Shown: in pieces, positions 1-6,375 of the stretch
Numbering within the stretch: position 1 is the first letter of the stretch
Layout: the number at the start of each line of letters is the position of its first letter
Assembly (NCBI GenBank): GCA_903873545.1
Contig: CAIQPA010000544.1
Location: forward strand, 1-7,802
From: an uncultured delta proteobacterium
GTDB lineage: Bacteria; Myxococcota_A; Bradymonadia; REDH01
Length of the DNA stretch: 7,802 nucleotides
Direction: 5' to 3'
The notes under the pieces: generated by a model
Told to the model about the DNA's origin: nothing
Seen by the model: the letters and a program-made list of their open reading frames with translations, nothing else
Databases searched by the model: none
Translations under genes and position numbers: made by a program

Positions 1-523
1 AGACGATGTTGGAGATGTGTCCCTCCGCCTCGAACATGCGGCGGGTCTGGGCCACCTGGTCCACAATCTCTGCGGTGCTGAGATGGCCGCGGAGGCCCAT
101 CTTCGCCGTCAAACAGAACTGGCAGTTCATCGCGCAACCGACCTGGCTCGAGATGCAGAGCGTGACGCGGTTCTCCGACGGGATAAGCACCGACTCGATG
201 ATGGCGCCCGAGTCGAGCTTCCAAGTGATCTTGCGGGTGCCATCGGAGGCGCGGAAGACCGCATCCACCGCAATGGCATCCACTCTCGCGAGCTCCACCA
301 GCTTTTCGCGGAGCCCCTTCGAGAGGTCGGTCATCTCCTCAAACGAAGAGACGAACCGGATGTAGAGCCACTTCCAAATCTGCGTGACGCGGAAGGGCCG
401 CTCTCCCAATTCTTCGACAAGCCAGCGCTCGAGCTCGGACTGGGTCAGCCCCTTGAGGAGCAACCTGCCCTGCCCGTCTCTGGGCAGCTCGTCTGCGGGT
501 CGAAGAATGGGAGGCGCGTTCAT
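1..523 (-). CDS. rlmN: Dual-specificity 23S rRNA/tRNA adenine-C2 methyltransferase RlmN (5' part; runs off the left edge)
   Basis: Radical-SAM enzyme that methylates C2 of A2503 in 23S rRNA and, in characterised homologues, A37 of some tRNAs; it acts in the cytoplasm on RNA and affects decoding accuracy. I translated 174 codons from the ATG at 523. The radical-SAM cluster motif CAMNCQFC supplies Cys130, Cys134 and Cys137. Cys123, seven residues before the first cluster cysteine, matches the conserved catalytic Cys118 of the E. coli enzyme. The N-terminal accessory domain includes FRVTQIWKWLY (44-54), typical of the family. The methyl-carrying C-terminal cysteine lies outside the window, so completeness cannot be judged; family length is usually about 350-390 residues. 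The gene starts 2 nt after the ndk stop codon and has no clear Shine-Dalgarno sequence, so it probably depends on translational coupling with ndk. The identification is firm; RlmN rather than the resistance paralogue Cfr is chosen from context and the N-terminal domain. Confidence 0.96.
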   Translation of the reverse strand, partial: MNAPPILRPADELPRDGQGRLLLKGLTQSELERWLVEELGERPFRVTQIWKWLYIRFVSSFEEMTDLSKGLREKLVELARVDAIAVDAVFRASDGTRKITWKLDSGAIIESVLIPSENRVTLCISSQVGCAMNCQFCLTAKMGLRGHLSTAEIVDQVAQTRRMFEAEGHISNIV

Positions 524-525
524 GC

Positions 526-954
526 CTAGCGGGCGCCGTGAAGTTCGGTGCCCGAGAAGAAGAAGGCGATCTCGTTGGCCGCATTCTCCAGGCTGTCGGA
601 GCCATGGACCGTGTTCTCGCCGATGGAGAGCGCGAACTCCTTGCGAATGGTGCCCTCAGCAGCGTTCGCCGGGTTGGTGGCGCCCATGATGTCGCGGTTA
701 GCGGCGACGGCGTTCTCGCCCTCAAGGACGGTGACGAACACCGCGCTGCGGCTCATGAACTCGACGAGCTCGCCGAAGAAGCCACGCTCGCGGTGGACCC
801 AGTAGAAGAGCTCCGCCTCGCGAACCGAGAGGTGCATAAGACGAGCGCCAACGACCTTGAGGCCGGCATCCTCGAACTTGGTGAGGACCTTGCCAATGAG
901 GTTGCGCTCAACGCCGTCGGGCTTGATGATCGAGAGGGTGCGTTCAATTGCCAT
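526..954 (-). CDS. ndk: Nucleoside diphosphate kinase
   Basis: Cytoplasmic enzyme that transfers the gamma phosphate between nucleoside triphosphates and diphosphates through a phosphohistidine. The protein is 142 residues, the normal length. The active-site set is complete: Lys11, Tyr51, Phe59, Arg87, Thr93, Arg104, Asn114 and the catalytic His117 in NTVHGSDS. The start is the ATG at 954, giving MAIERTLSIIKPDG, the classic Ndk N-terminus; an in-frame GTG at 996 would add 14 residues that do not fit the family. One local oddity is SRSAV (68-72) where many family members have SGP(V/I) before the VLEGENA strand. It lies 75 nt downstream of sucD and 2 nt upstream of rlmN on the same strand, so it is probably part of one operon. 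No strong Shine-Dalgarno sequence is visible; the spacer contains two hairpins. The link to sucCD fits its role, because succinyl-CoA synthetase produces the NTP that Ndk redistributes. Confidence 0.98.
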   Translation of the reverse strand: MAIERTLSIIKPDGVERNLIGKVLTKFEDAGLKVVGARLMHLSVREAELFYWVHRERGFFGELVEFMSRSAVFVTVLEGENAVAANRDIMGATNPANAAEGTIRKEFALSIGENTVHGSDSLENAANEIAFFFSGTELHGAR

Positions 955-980
955 GAGATTCACTGATGTTGCAGGTGAGA

Positions 981-997
981 GGCGCCCGTCGGGCACC
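981..997 (-). other. Hairpin in the sucD-ndk spacer (ndk-proximal)
   Basis: On the minus-strand transcript GGTGCCC, loop GAC, GGGCGCC forms seven pairs, one of them a G-U. It begins 43 nt before the ndk start. The next bases are CTCTCACC, not a T-run, so it does not look like an intrinsic terminator. It may be an mRNA-processing or stability element, or simply GC-rich structure. Confidence 0.45.
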
Positions 998-1000
998 GGG

Positions 1001-1018
1001 GATTCGCCGGAACGAATC
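1001..1018 (-). other. Hairpin in the sucD-ndk spacer (sucD-proximal)
   Basis: GATTCG, loop TTCCGG, CGAATC is a perfect 6-bp inverted repeat starting 11 nt after the sucD stop codon. No T-tract follows; instead the second hairpin begins 3 nt further on. The tandem arrangement suggests an attenuating or 3'-end-protecting element between sucCD and ndk, which would allow different message levels within one operon. Function is inferred. Confidence 0.45.
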
Positions 1019-1029
1019 GAAGAGAGGAT

Positions 1030-1908
1030 TTATGCCTTGCCGATGGCGCGGGCGAGCGTGATGCCGAGCTCAGCCGGCGAGGGCGCGATGTGCACGCCGG
1101 CCTCGCGGAAGGCGTCGAGCTTGGCCTCAGCCGTGCCCTTGCCGCCAGAGATGATGGCGCCGGCGTGGCCCATGCGGCGGCCCGGAGGCGCCGTGCGGCC
1201 AGCGATGAAGCCAACAACGGGCTTCGTCATGTGCTCCTTGATCCAGGCAGCCGCAGCCTCTTCGGCCGTGCCGCCGATCTCGCCGATCATGATGACGGCG
1301 TCGGTGTCCGGGTCGTCCTGAAAGAGCGAGAGGACATCGATGAAGTTGGTGCCGTTGACCGGGTCACCGCCGATGCCGACGCAGGAGGACTGGCCGATGC
1401 CGAGCGCGCTGAGCTGACCGACAGCCTCATAGGTGAGCGTGCCGGAGCGGCTCACGACGCCGATGCGGCCGGGCTTGTGGATGTGACCGGGCATGATGCC
1501 AATCTTGCACTGGCCGGGCGTGATGACGCCGGGGCAGTTGGGACCGACGAGGCGCGACTTGGTGCTCTTGAGGTACTCTTTGGCACGCACCATATCGAGG
1601 ACAGGGATGCCCTCGGTGATGCAGCAGATGAGACGCACACCGGCCTCGGCGGCCTCGATGATGGCGTCGGCTGCGAACGGCGGTGGAACGTAGATGACGC
1701 TGGCGTCTGCGCCGGTCTCTTCGACGGCCGCGCGGACCGTCTCAAAGATGGGGAGCTGGTTCTCCCAGATCTGACCGCCCTTGCCGGGGGTCACGCCGCC
1801 GACCATCTTGGTGCCGTAGGCGATTGCTTGGGTGGTGTGAAAGCTGCCCTGTGAGCCTGTAATGCCCTGACAGATGACCTTGGTATTGGCATCGACGAGA
1901 ATGGCCAT
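1030..1908 (-). CDS. sucD: Succinyl-CoA synthetase (succinate-CoA ligase) alpha subunit
   Basis: Alpha subunit of the TCA-cycle enzyme that converts succinyl-CoA, NDP and phosphate to succinate, CoA and NTP; it works with SucC in the cytoplasm. The protein has 292 residues, close to the roughly 290 of the family. The N-terminal CoA-binding Rossmann domain shows the glycine-rich GITGSQG (15-21). VGPNCPGVI (121-129) and the power-helix stretch follow. The phosphorylated histidine is His248 in RMGHAGAIISGG. The start at the ATG at 1908 gives MAILVDANTKV and is supported by a Shine-Dalgarno GGAG seven to eight nt upstream. An open frame continues upstream into sucC territory, but no homology supports using it. 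The gene follows sucC by 32 nt and ends in TAA. Nothing suggests damage; the subunit should be functional. Confidence 0.99.
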   Translation of the reverse strand: MAILVDANTKVICQGITGSQGSFHTTQAIAYGTKMVGGVTPGKGGQIWENQLPIFETVRAAVEETGADASVIYVPPPFAADAIIEAAEAGVRLICCITEGIPVLDMVRAKEYLKSTKSRLVGPNCPGVITPGQCKIGIMPGHIHKPGRIGVVSRSGTLTYEAVGQLSALGIGQSSCVGIGGDPVNGTNFIDVLSLFQDDPDTDAVIMIGEIGGTAEEAAAAWIKEHMTKPVVGFIAGRTAPPGRRMGHAGAIISGGKGTAEAKLDAFREAGVHIAPSPAELGITLARAIGKA

Positions 1909-1940
1909 GTTGGTATCTCCGGAGTCTGCGTGAAGGTAGG

Positions 1941-3107
<1,167 letters not shown>

Positions 3108-3113
3108 ACGATG

Positions 3114-3117
3114 CTCC
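3114..3117 (-). promoter_or_regulatory. Ribosome binding site of sucC
   Basis: GGAG on the minus strand, six nt before the ATG at 3107. It supports that start and shows that sucC is translated independently of the gene upstream. Confidence 0.7.
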
Positions 3118-3123
3118 GCGACA

Positions 3124-3174
3124 GGCGCCTGATGGGCGCCGAAGGTTCCGAACCTGCCCCCATGAAGGGCGCCC
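3124..3174 (-). repeat. Cluster of GGCGCC palindromes in the sucC leader
   Basis: GGCGCC occurs at 3124-3129, 3135-3140 and 3168-3173 (the last within GGGCGCCC, 3167-3174), and GGTTCCGAACC (3144-3154) is a further small inverted repeat. Because each copy is self-complementary, any pair can form a stem, so alternative hairpins are possible directly upstream of the sucC ribosome binding site. In GC-rich DNA some of this may be chance. Confidence 0.4.
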
Positions 3175-3175
3175 T

Positions 3176-3204
3176 CTGCTAGCCGAGCGGAGCGCGAACT
3201 TCAA
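3176..3204 (-). promoter_or_regulatory. Candidate promoter for the sucC-sucD-ndk-rlmN operon
   Basis: On the minus strand TTGAAG (3204-3199) is followed after 17 bp by TAGCAG (3181-3176). The -35 matches four of six sigma70 consensus bases and the -10 only three of six. Spacing is ideal and position is sensible, between the hairpin after the lipoprotein gene and the sucC start, but the match is weak in a GC-rich genome. Confidence 0.28.
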
Positions 3205-3209
3205 GAACG

Positions 3210-3226
3210 ATGCCGCAGCGCGGCAT
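3210..3226 (-). terminator. Possible terminator hairpin after the lipoprotein pair
   Basis: ATGCCGC, loop GCT, GCGGCAT makes a perfect 7-bp stem just four nt after the stop codon of the 317-residue lipoprotein gene. The following bases are CGTTCTTG, only loosely T-rich, so it may be a weak intrinsic terminator or a 3'-end stabiliser. It marks a reasonable boundary between the lipoprotein pair and the sucC operon. Confidence 0.4.
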
Positions 3227-3230
3227 AGGC

Positions 3231-4184
3231 TCAGTAGATGAATTCGTCGTCGCCATCGCTCCGGGTCACCCAGAGGATGGTGTCGGCTTTCACGCTCGGG
3301 TCGAGGGCTGCGTAGGCGGCCTGCATCGCCGCAACGTGCTGGTCTGCATAGGCAATGACGTGGAGAATCTGCTTCACCCAGCGGTCACCCGCCGAAACGT
3401 TGGCAGTGCTCTCCTGGATGCCGGCCAGCTTGCGGGTGAGGAGGGCCGAGGCGGTGGCTTCGGTGTAGGCAGCGTCGCGCGGGAAGCCCACGGCGCGGGT
3501 CACGCTGACGCCCACCTTCATCCCGTCGATCTCGACGAGGATGTCGGTGATGGAGCCCGAAACATCGTAGACCACCTCGGTCTCGGTCTTCACGAGCGTG
3601 GCACCCTCGCAGCGGGTCAGGACTTCGAGCGAGAAGATCTCCGATTCGAGCGAGGAGCCGCCGGCGTTGCCGTCTGCCACCATCTCCTGGCCGCCGCTGG
3701 TCAGCAGGCCGAGGTCGGCTGGGTTGTCCCAGGGGTCGGTGCCGAAGTCGATGGCGTTGACGATGACGGAGGGGTCGGGCGAGAGGAGTTGTGCGTCGAT
3801 GACGCCGCACGGGCCGGTGATGGTGCCGAAGCCGGGGAGCGGGAGCGTGGGGCCGCCGCTACCGTCAGAGGCTGTGTCGTCGGCGCTGTCCGGTTCTATG
3901 GCCGTATCTTCGACGGTCGCGTCGCCGCTGCCGGAGCCGCTGTCTGTGGCCGTGTCGGCAGACTCGGCCGTATCTTCACTGGTGCCGGTATCGCCACTGC
4001 CGGCGTCAGCCTCGGTGGAGGTATCGGCCGAGGCGCCGGAACCGCTTCCGTCCGTTTCGCCCTGCCCGTCTGCCGCGTCGGCACCCGACCCAGAACTCTC
4101 TGCCTTCTCGGAACTGTCGCTCGAACAGGCAGCGAGAAGCGATAAGAGTAGGAGCGAGGGAAGTCGAAGCGGCCTCAAGGTCAC
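3231..4184 (-). CDS. Lipoprotein with Asp/Ser/Thr/Gly linker and unassigned C-terminal domain
   Basis: I do not recognise the exact family. The 317-residue product starts with a lipoprotein signal peptide, MTLRPLRLPSLLLLSLLAAC, with lipobox LAAC ending at Cys20. Residues 21 to about 115 are a low-complexity linker of Asp, Ser, Thr, Gly and Ala, as expected for a tether from the membrane. Residues 120-317 look globular and contain two cysteines (126 and 192) that could pair. Within it, a likely helix (178-192), strand (197-207), strand (213-219) and strand (222-230) precede two helices (240-258, 265-292) and a final strand (TILWVTRS). Start choice: a GTG at 4184 whose bases overlap the upstream stop codon as GTGA, with GGAG seven nt before it. 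Serine follows the lipid cysteine, which under the E. coli rule favours outer-membrane sorting. It is the second gene of a coupled pair with the VWA lipoprotein, so a shared surface or periplasmic role is likely. Biochemical function is unknown. Confidence 0.87.
   Translation of the reverse strand: MTLRPLRLPSLLLLSLLAACSSDSSEKAESSGSGADAADGQGETDGSGSGASADTSTEADAGSGDTGTSEDTAESADTATDSGSGSGDATVEDTAIEPDSADDTASDGSGGPTLPLPGFGTITGPCGVIDAQLLSPDPSVIVNAIDFGTDPWDNPADLGLLTSGGQEMVADGNAGGSSLESEIFSLEVLTRCEGATLVKTETEVVYDVSGSITDILVEIDGMKVGVSVTRAVGFPRDAAYTEATASALLTRKLAGIQESTANVSAGDRWVKQILHVIAYADQHVAAMQAAYAALDPSVKADTILWVTRSDGDDEFIY
3840..4124 (-). repeat. Low-complexity linker-coding region of the 317-residue lipoprotein
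   Basis: Encodes residues 21-115, nearly all Asp, Ser, Thr, Gly, Ala and Glu, with recurring DT(A/G/S) and GSG units such as GSGDTGTSEDTAESADTATD. It resembles the linker of the neighbouring VWA lipoprotein in composition, which suggests common selection for an acidic flexible tether or past duplication. Confidence 0.75.
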
Positions 4185-6187
4185 TGCTTGTCTCCGAGGG
4201 GCGGCACAAGGATGGTCACCAGCTTGGTGCCGAGCGAGCCGCCCTCGCTGGTGATGAGGTCAACGTAGGCCGAGAAGACCTGCGGGACGCCGATCTGCTC
4301 GACGCAGTCGTTCTGCGCCTCGATCTGGAAGTTGACGGTTGCGCCGGGCGAGACGCCGCGGAACCCGTCGAGCGCGCCATCGGCGTCGAGGTCGGCCGGC
4401 GTCGGCACGCCGGAGCAGCCGCTCGCCGTGGCGGTCGTGGGGCGTACCGCCGAGAGGAAACAGGCGGTATCGATGCCCGTGGAGGCAAACTCGACCTCGT
4501 CGCGGCGAGGCACGGCGCGGATGTCGAAGAGCGAGCCGCCGAGCAGCGCCTGGATGCCACCGATAACGCTCGAATCGATGGAGGCAGAGCCGCCGATGCC
4601 GGAGGTGACGGCCTTGAAGACGAGCGGACAGGTGCCGCCGGAGGGTGCCTCGCCCGCGCCCGCAGGCCCGGTGCAGCACTGGCTCGCGCTGCAACCCGCG
4701 GGCCGGTCGGCTCCGACGCCCCAAGCGCAGGTGCCGACGACGGCGTTGGTCTGGCGCGCCATGTTCACCTGGCTCGCGAGCGAGGGGTAGTCGGCAGGCA
4801 GGAAGGGGAAGAACTGGCTGCCGACGGCGACGCCGATGACCTTGGCATCGATGGCAGTAAGTGCTGCGTAGGCTTCGGCCTCGCTCGCCCCGTAGGGCAC
4901 GGAGCTGTTTGGCGAGCCCGCTCCACGCGCCTGTGAGACGGCGTCGGTGATGTGAACAACCACCTTCACCTGCGAGTCGCGGAAGCCGGCTCCTCCAACG
5001 GTGCCGTCGGCTACGCCGGGGATGAGGCCGGCGGCTGCGTCAAAGGTGGGGATGGAGAAGCCGGGCCCAGAGCTCACACAGGGGGTGGAGGGGCGGCCAG
5101 CGCCCGTAGCGATCTGGTAGAGCGACTCGATGCCCGACTCGGGTGTATCTCCGCCCCCCTCGAGGGAGAGGAGATCAGTGCCACGCTGTGCTGCAGTGGT
5201 GTCGGTCGTCAGCCGGCTGCGAAGGCGGTAGACTCCATCGCTCGGCGACCCGTAGGTGTCGCAGGGGAAGTCTGCGAAGCTCGACACGCCAATGGCAACA
5301 TCGCGGATGCGGCTCGAGAGGCCGGGGATGATGGTGGTACGCAGCGAGGAGCGGAGTCCGGAAATCGGGCCGCCCATCGAGCCGGTCACATCCATGTTGA
5401 ACATGACGTCGCCGCTCTCCAGCGAGGTTTCGATGGCGAAGTCGCCCGTGTCGGGAGGACCTTCGAATGGCAGCGTGAAGAAGAAGTCGACCAGGCTCTC
5501 GATCGTACTCCCGCTGTCGCAAGGGTCAGAGCCGAAGGCCAGCTCGACCATATCGATGTAGCTGTCGCGGTCGCTGTCCTCCTCGGTCCGGAAGGTGCTG
5601 CCCGGACAGCCTGTCTCTTCGTTGTCGAGGAGCGAATCGCCGTCGCTGTCGCGGTCGAGGAAGTCGGGTGTGCCGTCGTTGTCTACATCGACGCCACGCT
5701 GACCGGAGCCTGCAGGACGACCATACTCCGCGCTGTCTGGAACGTCGTCGCCGTCGCTGTCGAGGTCGTTGAGGCTCGGCAGGCCGTCGCGGTCGGGGTC
5801 GAGCCCCCCCTCGATGAAGTCCCAGATGCCGTCGCCGTCGGTGTCGGTGTCGTCGGTCGGCACATCGATGGCCGTATCGACGGGTGGTGTCGTGTCATCG
5901 ACCGTGTCGGCAGTCGTGTCCGCCAACGCGTCATCCTCGGTGTCTGCAACCGTGTCGGATGGGTCGACGGTCGTGTCGGTCGGGTCCACACCTGAATCGT
6001 CGATGGTAGAGGTATCGCCGCTGCCGGTGTCTGCACCGATGCTGCTGTCACCGCCCGCATCCACGCCAGGTCGGGTACCGCCGCCGCCTCGCGTGATAGC
6101 GGTCCCTGTCCCGCCATCAGCCGCAATACAGGCAACAAGAAGAAGAGGCAGACCAACAAGTCCGCCGATGGTAACGATGTGCTTCAT
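4181..6187 (-). CDS. VWA-domain lipoprotein with TSP3-like calcium-binding repeats
   Basis: Predicted cell-envelope lipoprotein of 668 residues; the ligand is unknown. Signal peptide MKHIVTIGGLVGLPLLLVAC ends in lipobox LVAC at Cys20, with Ile next, compatible with the outer membrane. Residues 21-111 are an Asp/Thr/Gly/Val linker. Residues 112-224 hold about six thrombospondin type 3-like Asp loops, for example DTDGDGIWD, DSDGDDVPD, DVDNDGTPD and DSDGDSLLD. Residues 258 to about 555 form a von Willebrand factor A domain: MIDAS DVTGS (Asp266, Thr268, Ser270), GGGDTPES (344-351) and HITDA with Asp415, all elements of a metal-binding site. A cysteine-rich insertion (487-520) and a C-terminal part with one more loop, DLDADGALDG (599-608), follow. 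Twelve cysteines besides Cys20 suggest disulfides and export. The ATG at 6187 is chosen over an in-frame TTG at 6202 because GGGGAG lies seven nt upstream. It overlaps the next lipoprotein gene by 4 nt. Confidence 0.93.
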   Translation of the reverse strand: MKHIVTIGGLVGLPLLLVACIAADGGTGTAITRGGGGTRPGVDAGGDSSIGADTGSGDTSTIDDSGVDPTDTTVDPSDTVADTEDDALADTTADTVDDTTPPVDTAIDVPTDDTDTDGDGIWDFIEGGLDPDRDGLPSLNDLDSDGDDVPDSAEYGRPAGSGQRGVDVDNDGTPDFLDRDSDGDSLLDNEETGCPGSTFRTEEDSDRDSYIDMVELAFGSDPCDSGSTIESLVDFFFTLPFEGPPDTGDFAIETSLESGDVMFNMDVTGSMGGPISGLRSSLRTTIIPGLSSRIRDVAIGVSSFADFPCDTYGSPSDGVYRLRSRLTTDTTAAQRGTDLLSLEGGGDTPESGIESLYQIATGAGRPSTPCVSSGPGFSIPTFDAAAGLIPGVADGTVGGAGFRDSQVKVVVHITDAVSQARGAGSPNSSVPYGASEAEAYAALTAIDAKVIGVAVGSQFFPFLPADYPSLASQVNMARQTNAVVGTCAWGVGADRPAGCSASQCCTGPAGAGEAPSGGTCPLVFKAVTSGIGGSASIDSSVIGGIQALLGGSLFDIRAVPRRDEVEFASTGIDTACFLSAVRPTTATASGCSGVPTPADLDADGALDGFRGVSPGATVNFQIEAQNDCVEQIGVPQVFSAYVDLITSEGGSLGTKLVTILVPPLGDKQ
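4192..4195 (-). promoter_or_regulatory. Ribosome binding site for the 317-residue lipoprotein, inside the upstream gene
   Basis: GGAG seven nt before the GTG at 4184, within the last codons of the VWA lipoprotein gene. With the GTGA stop/start overlap it decides the start codon and indicates coupled translation. Confidence 0.65.
5516..5854 (-). repeat. Segment encoding thrombospondin type 3-like Asp loops
   Basis: Encodes residues 112-224 of the VWA lipoprotein. Six DxDxDG-type loops are visible: around residues 115-124, 130-135, 141-151, 167-175, 178-188 and 204-212. Cys194 and Cys223 flank the last loop. Loops of this type bind calcium and stiffen the stalk in known TSP3 proteins; calcium binding here is inferred. 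Confidence 0.8.
5855..6127 (-). repeat. Low-complexity linker-coding region of the VWA lipoprotein
   Basis: Encodes residues 21-111, dominated by Asp, Thr, Gly, Val, Ser and Pro, with repeated DT(V/T/A) units such as DTVADTEDDALADTTADTVD. It joins the lipidated cysteine to the Asp-loop stalk. Confidence 0.75.
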
Positions 6188-6207
6188 TTGGCCGCTCCCC
6201 AAAAGTG

Positions 6208-6221
6208 CTCAACAGGTTGAG
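6208..6221. promoter_or_regulatory. Palindromic operator candidate at the lipoprotein promoter
   Basis: CTCAACAGGTTGAG is a perfect 6-bp inverted repeat with a 2-bp centre. It overlaps the downstream edge of the predicted -10 box and covers the expected transcription start on the minus strand, 21 to 34 bp upstream of the ATG at 6187. That placement is classic for a repressor operator, though the regulator is unknown; it could also be a small 5'-end hairpin in the message. Confidence 0.4.
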
Positions 6222-6248
6222 TGTATGGGCAACGCATCGCCTTGCCAA
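6220..6248 (-). promoter_or_regulatory. Sigma70-type promoter of the lipoprotein pair
   Basis: Reading the minus strand, TTGGCA (6248-6243; five of six consensus bases) is separated by exactly 17 bp from TACACT (6225-6220; four of six). The predicted start point is near 6213, giving a leader of about 25 nt with the GGGGAG ribosome site. An A/T-richer patch (6247-6260) lies just upstream of the -35. This is the best promoter match in the window. Confidence 0.55.
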
Positions 6249-6284
6249 CCAAAAGGTTTGGTCGAGTTGGGATGGCCGGTCGGG

Positions 6285-6299
6285 CGCCGCGAGGCGGCG
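6285..6299. repeat. GC-rich inverted repeat in the divergent spacer
   Basis: CGCCGC, GAG, GCGGCG forms a perfect 6-bp stem midway between the two divergent start codons, upstream of both predicted promoters. It could be a regulator site or a structural barrier between the promoters; in GC-rich DNA, chance is also possible. Confidence 0.35.
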
Positions 6300-6307
6300 G
6301 GTTCGCC

Positions 6308-6336
6308 TTGCAGGTGGGTGGGCGCGATGTTAGACC
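6308..6336 (+). promoter_or_regulatory. Weak candidate promoter of alaS
   Basis: TTGCAG (6308-6313), 17 bp, TAGACC (6331-6336). Each box matches only three of six consensus bases, but the spacing is ideal and the position is 40 bp before the start codon. It is the only pair I found in the spacer with that geometry on this strand. Confidence 0.25.
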
Positions 6337-6343
6337 CGCGCCC
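6320..6343. promoter_or_regulatory. Inverted repeat enclosing the candidate alaS -10 region
   Basis: GGGCGCG (6320-6326) and CGCGCCC (6337-6343) are perfect 7-bp complements separated by the 10-nt ATGTTAGACC. The repeat brackets the candidate -10 box and ends 32 bp before the alaS start. It could be an operator or, if transcription starts upstream, a leader hairpin. E. coli AlaRS is known to repress its own gene by binding a palindrome at the promoter, so autoregulation is a possible reading, not shown here. Confidence 0.4.
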
Positions 6344-6375
6344 TCTCTCGACCCTCACGCAAGAACGCTCCGGCC

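Noticed and set aside
955..996. GTG start at 996 extending Ndk by 14 residues
   Set aside because: The ATG at 954 gives the exact conserved Ndk N-terminus and normal length; the extension would run through the hairpin region.
981..1018. Intrinsic terminator between sucD and ndk
   Set aside because: The stems are good, but neither is followed by a run of T on the transcribed strand, and ndk-rlmN have no visible promoter of their own.
3108..3230. Riboswitch or small RNA gene in the sucC leader
   Set aside because: The palindromes do not match any riboswitch architecture I can recognise, and the space is only 123 nt including a candidate promoter.
3210..4145. 311-codon plus-strand open frame opposite the small lipoprotein gene
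   Set aside because: Antisense shadow; Gly/Val/Ala-rich with no recognisable domain and no convincing ribosome site, while the opposite strand has a lipobox protein with a coupled start.
4952..5995. 347-codon open frame on the plus strand opposite the VWA lipoprotein gene
   Set aside because: It is antisense to a gene with a clear signal peptide, Asp loops and MIDAS motif. Its product is a composition-driven string rich in Val, Ala, Gly and Arg with no motif, as expected for the complement of GC-rich coding DNA.
6188..6202. TTG start at 6202 for the VWA lipoprotein
   Set aside because: The ATG at 6187 has GGGGAG at good spacing, and starting there gives a compact lipoprotein signal peptide; the TTG start would translate through that ribosome site.
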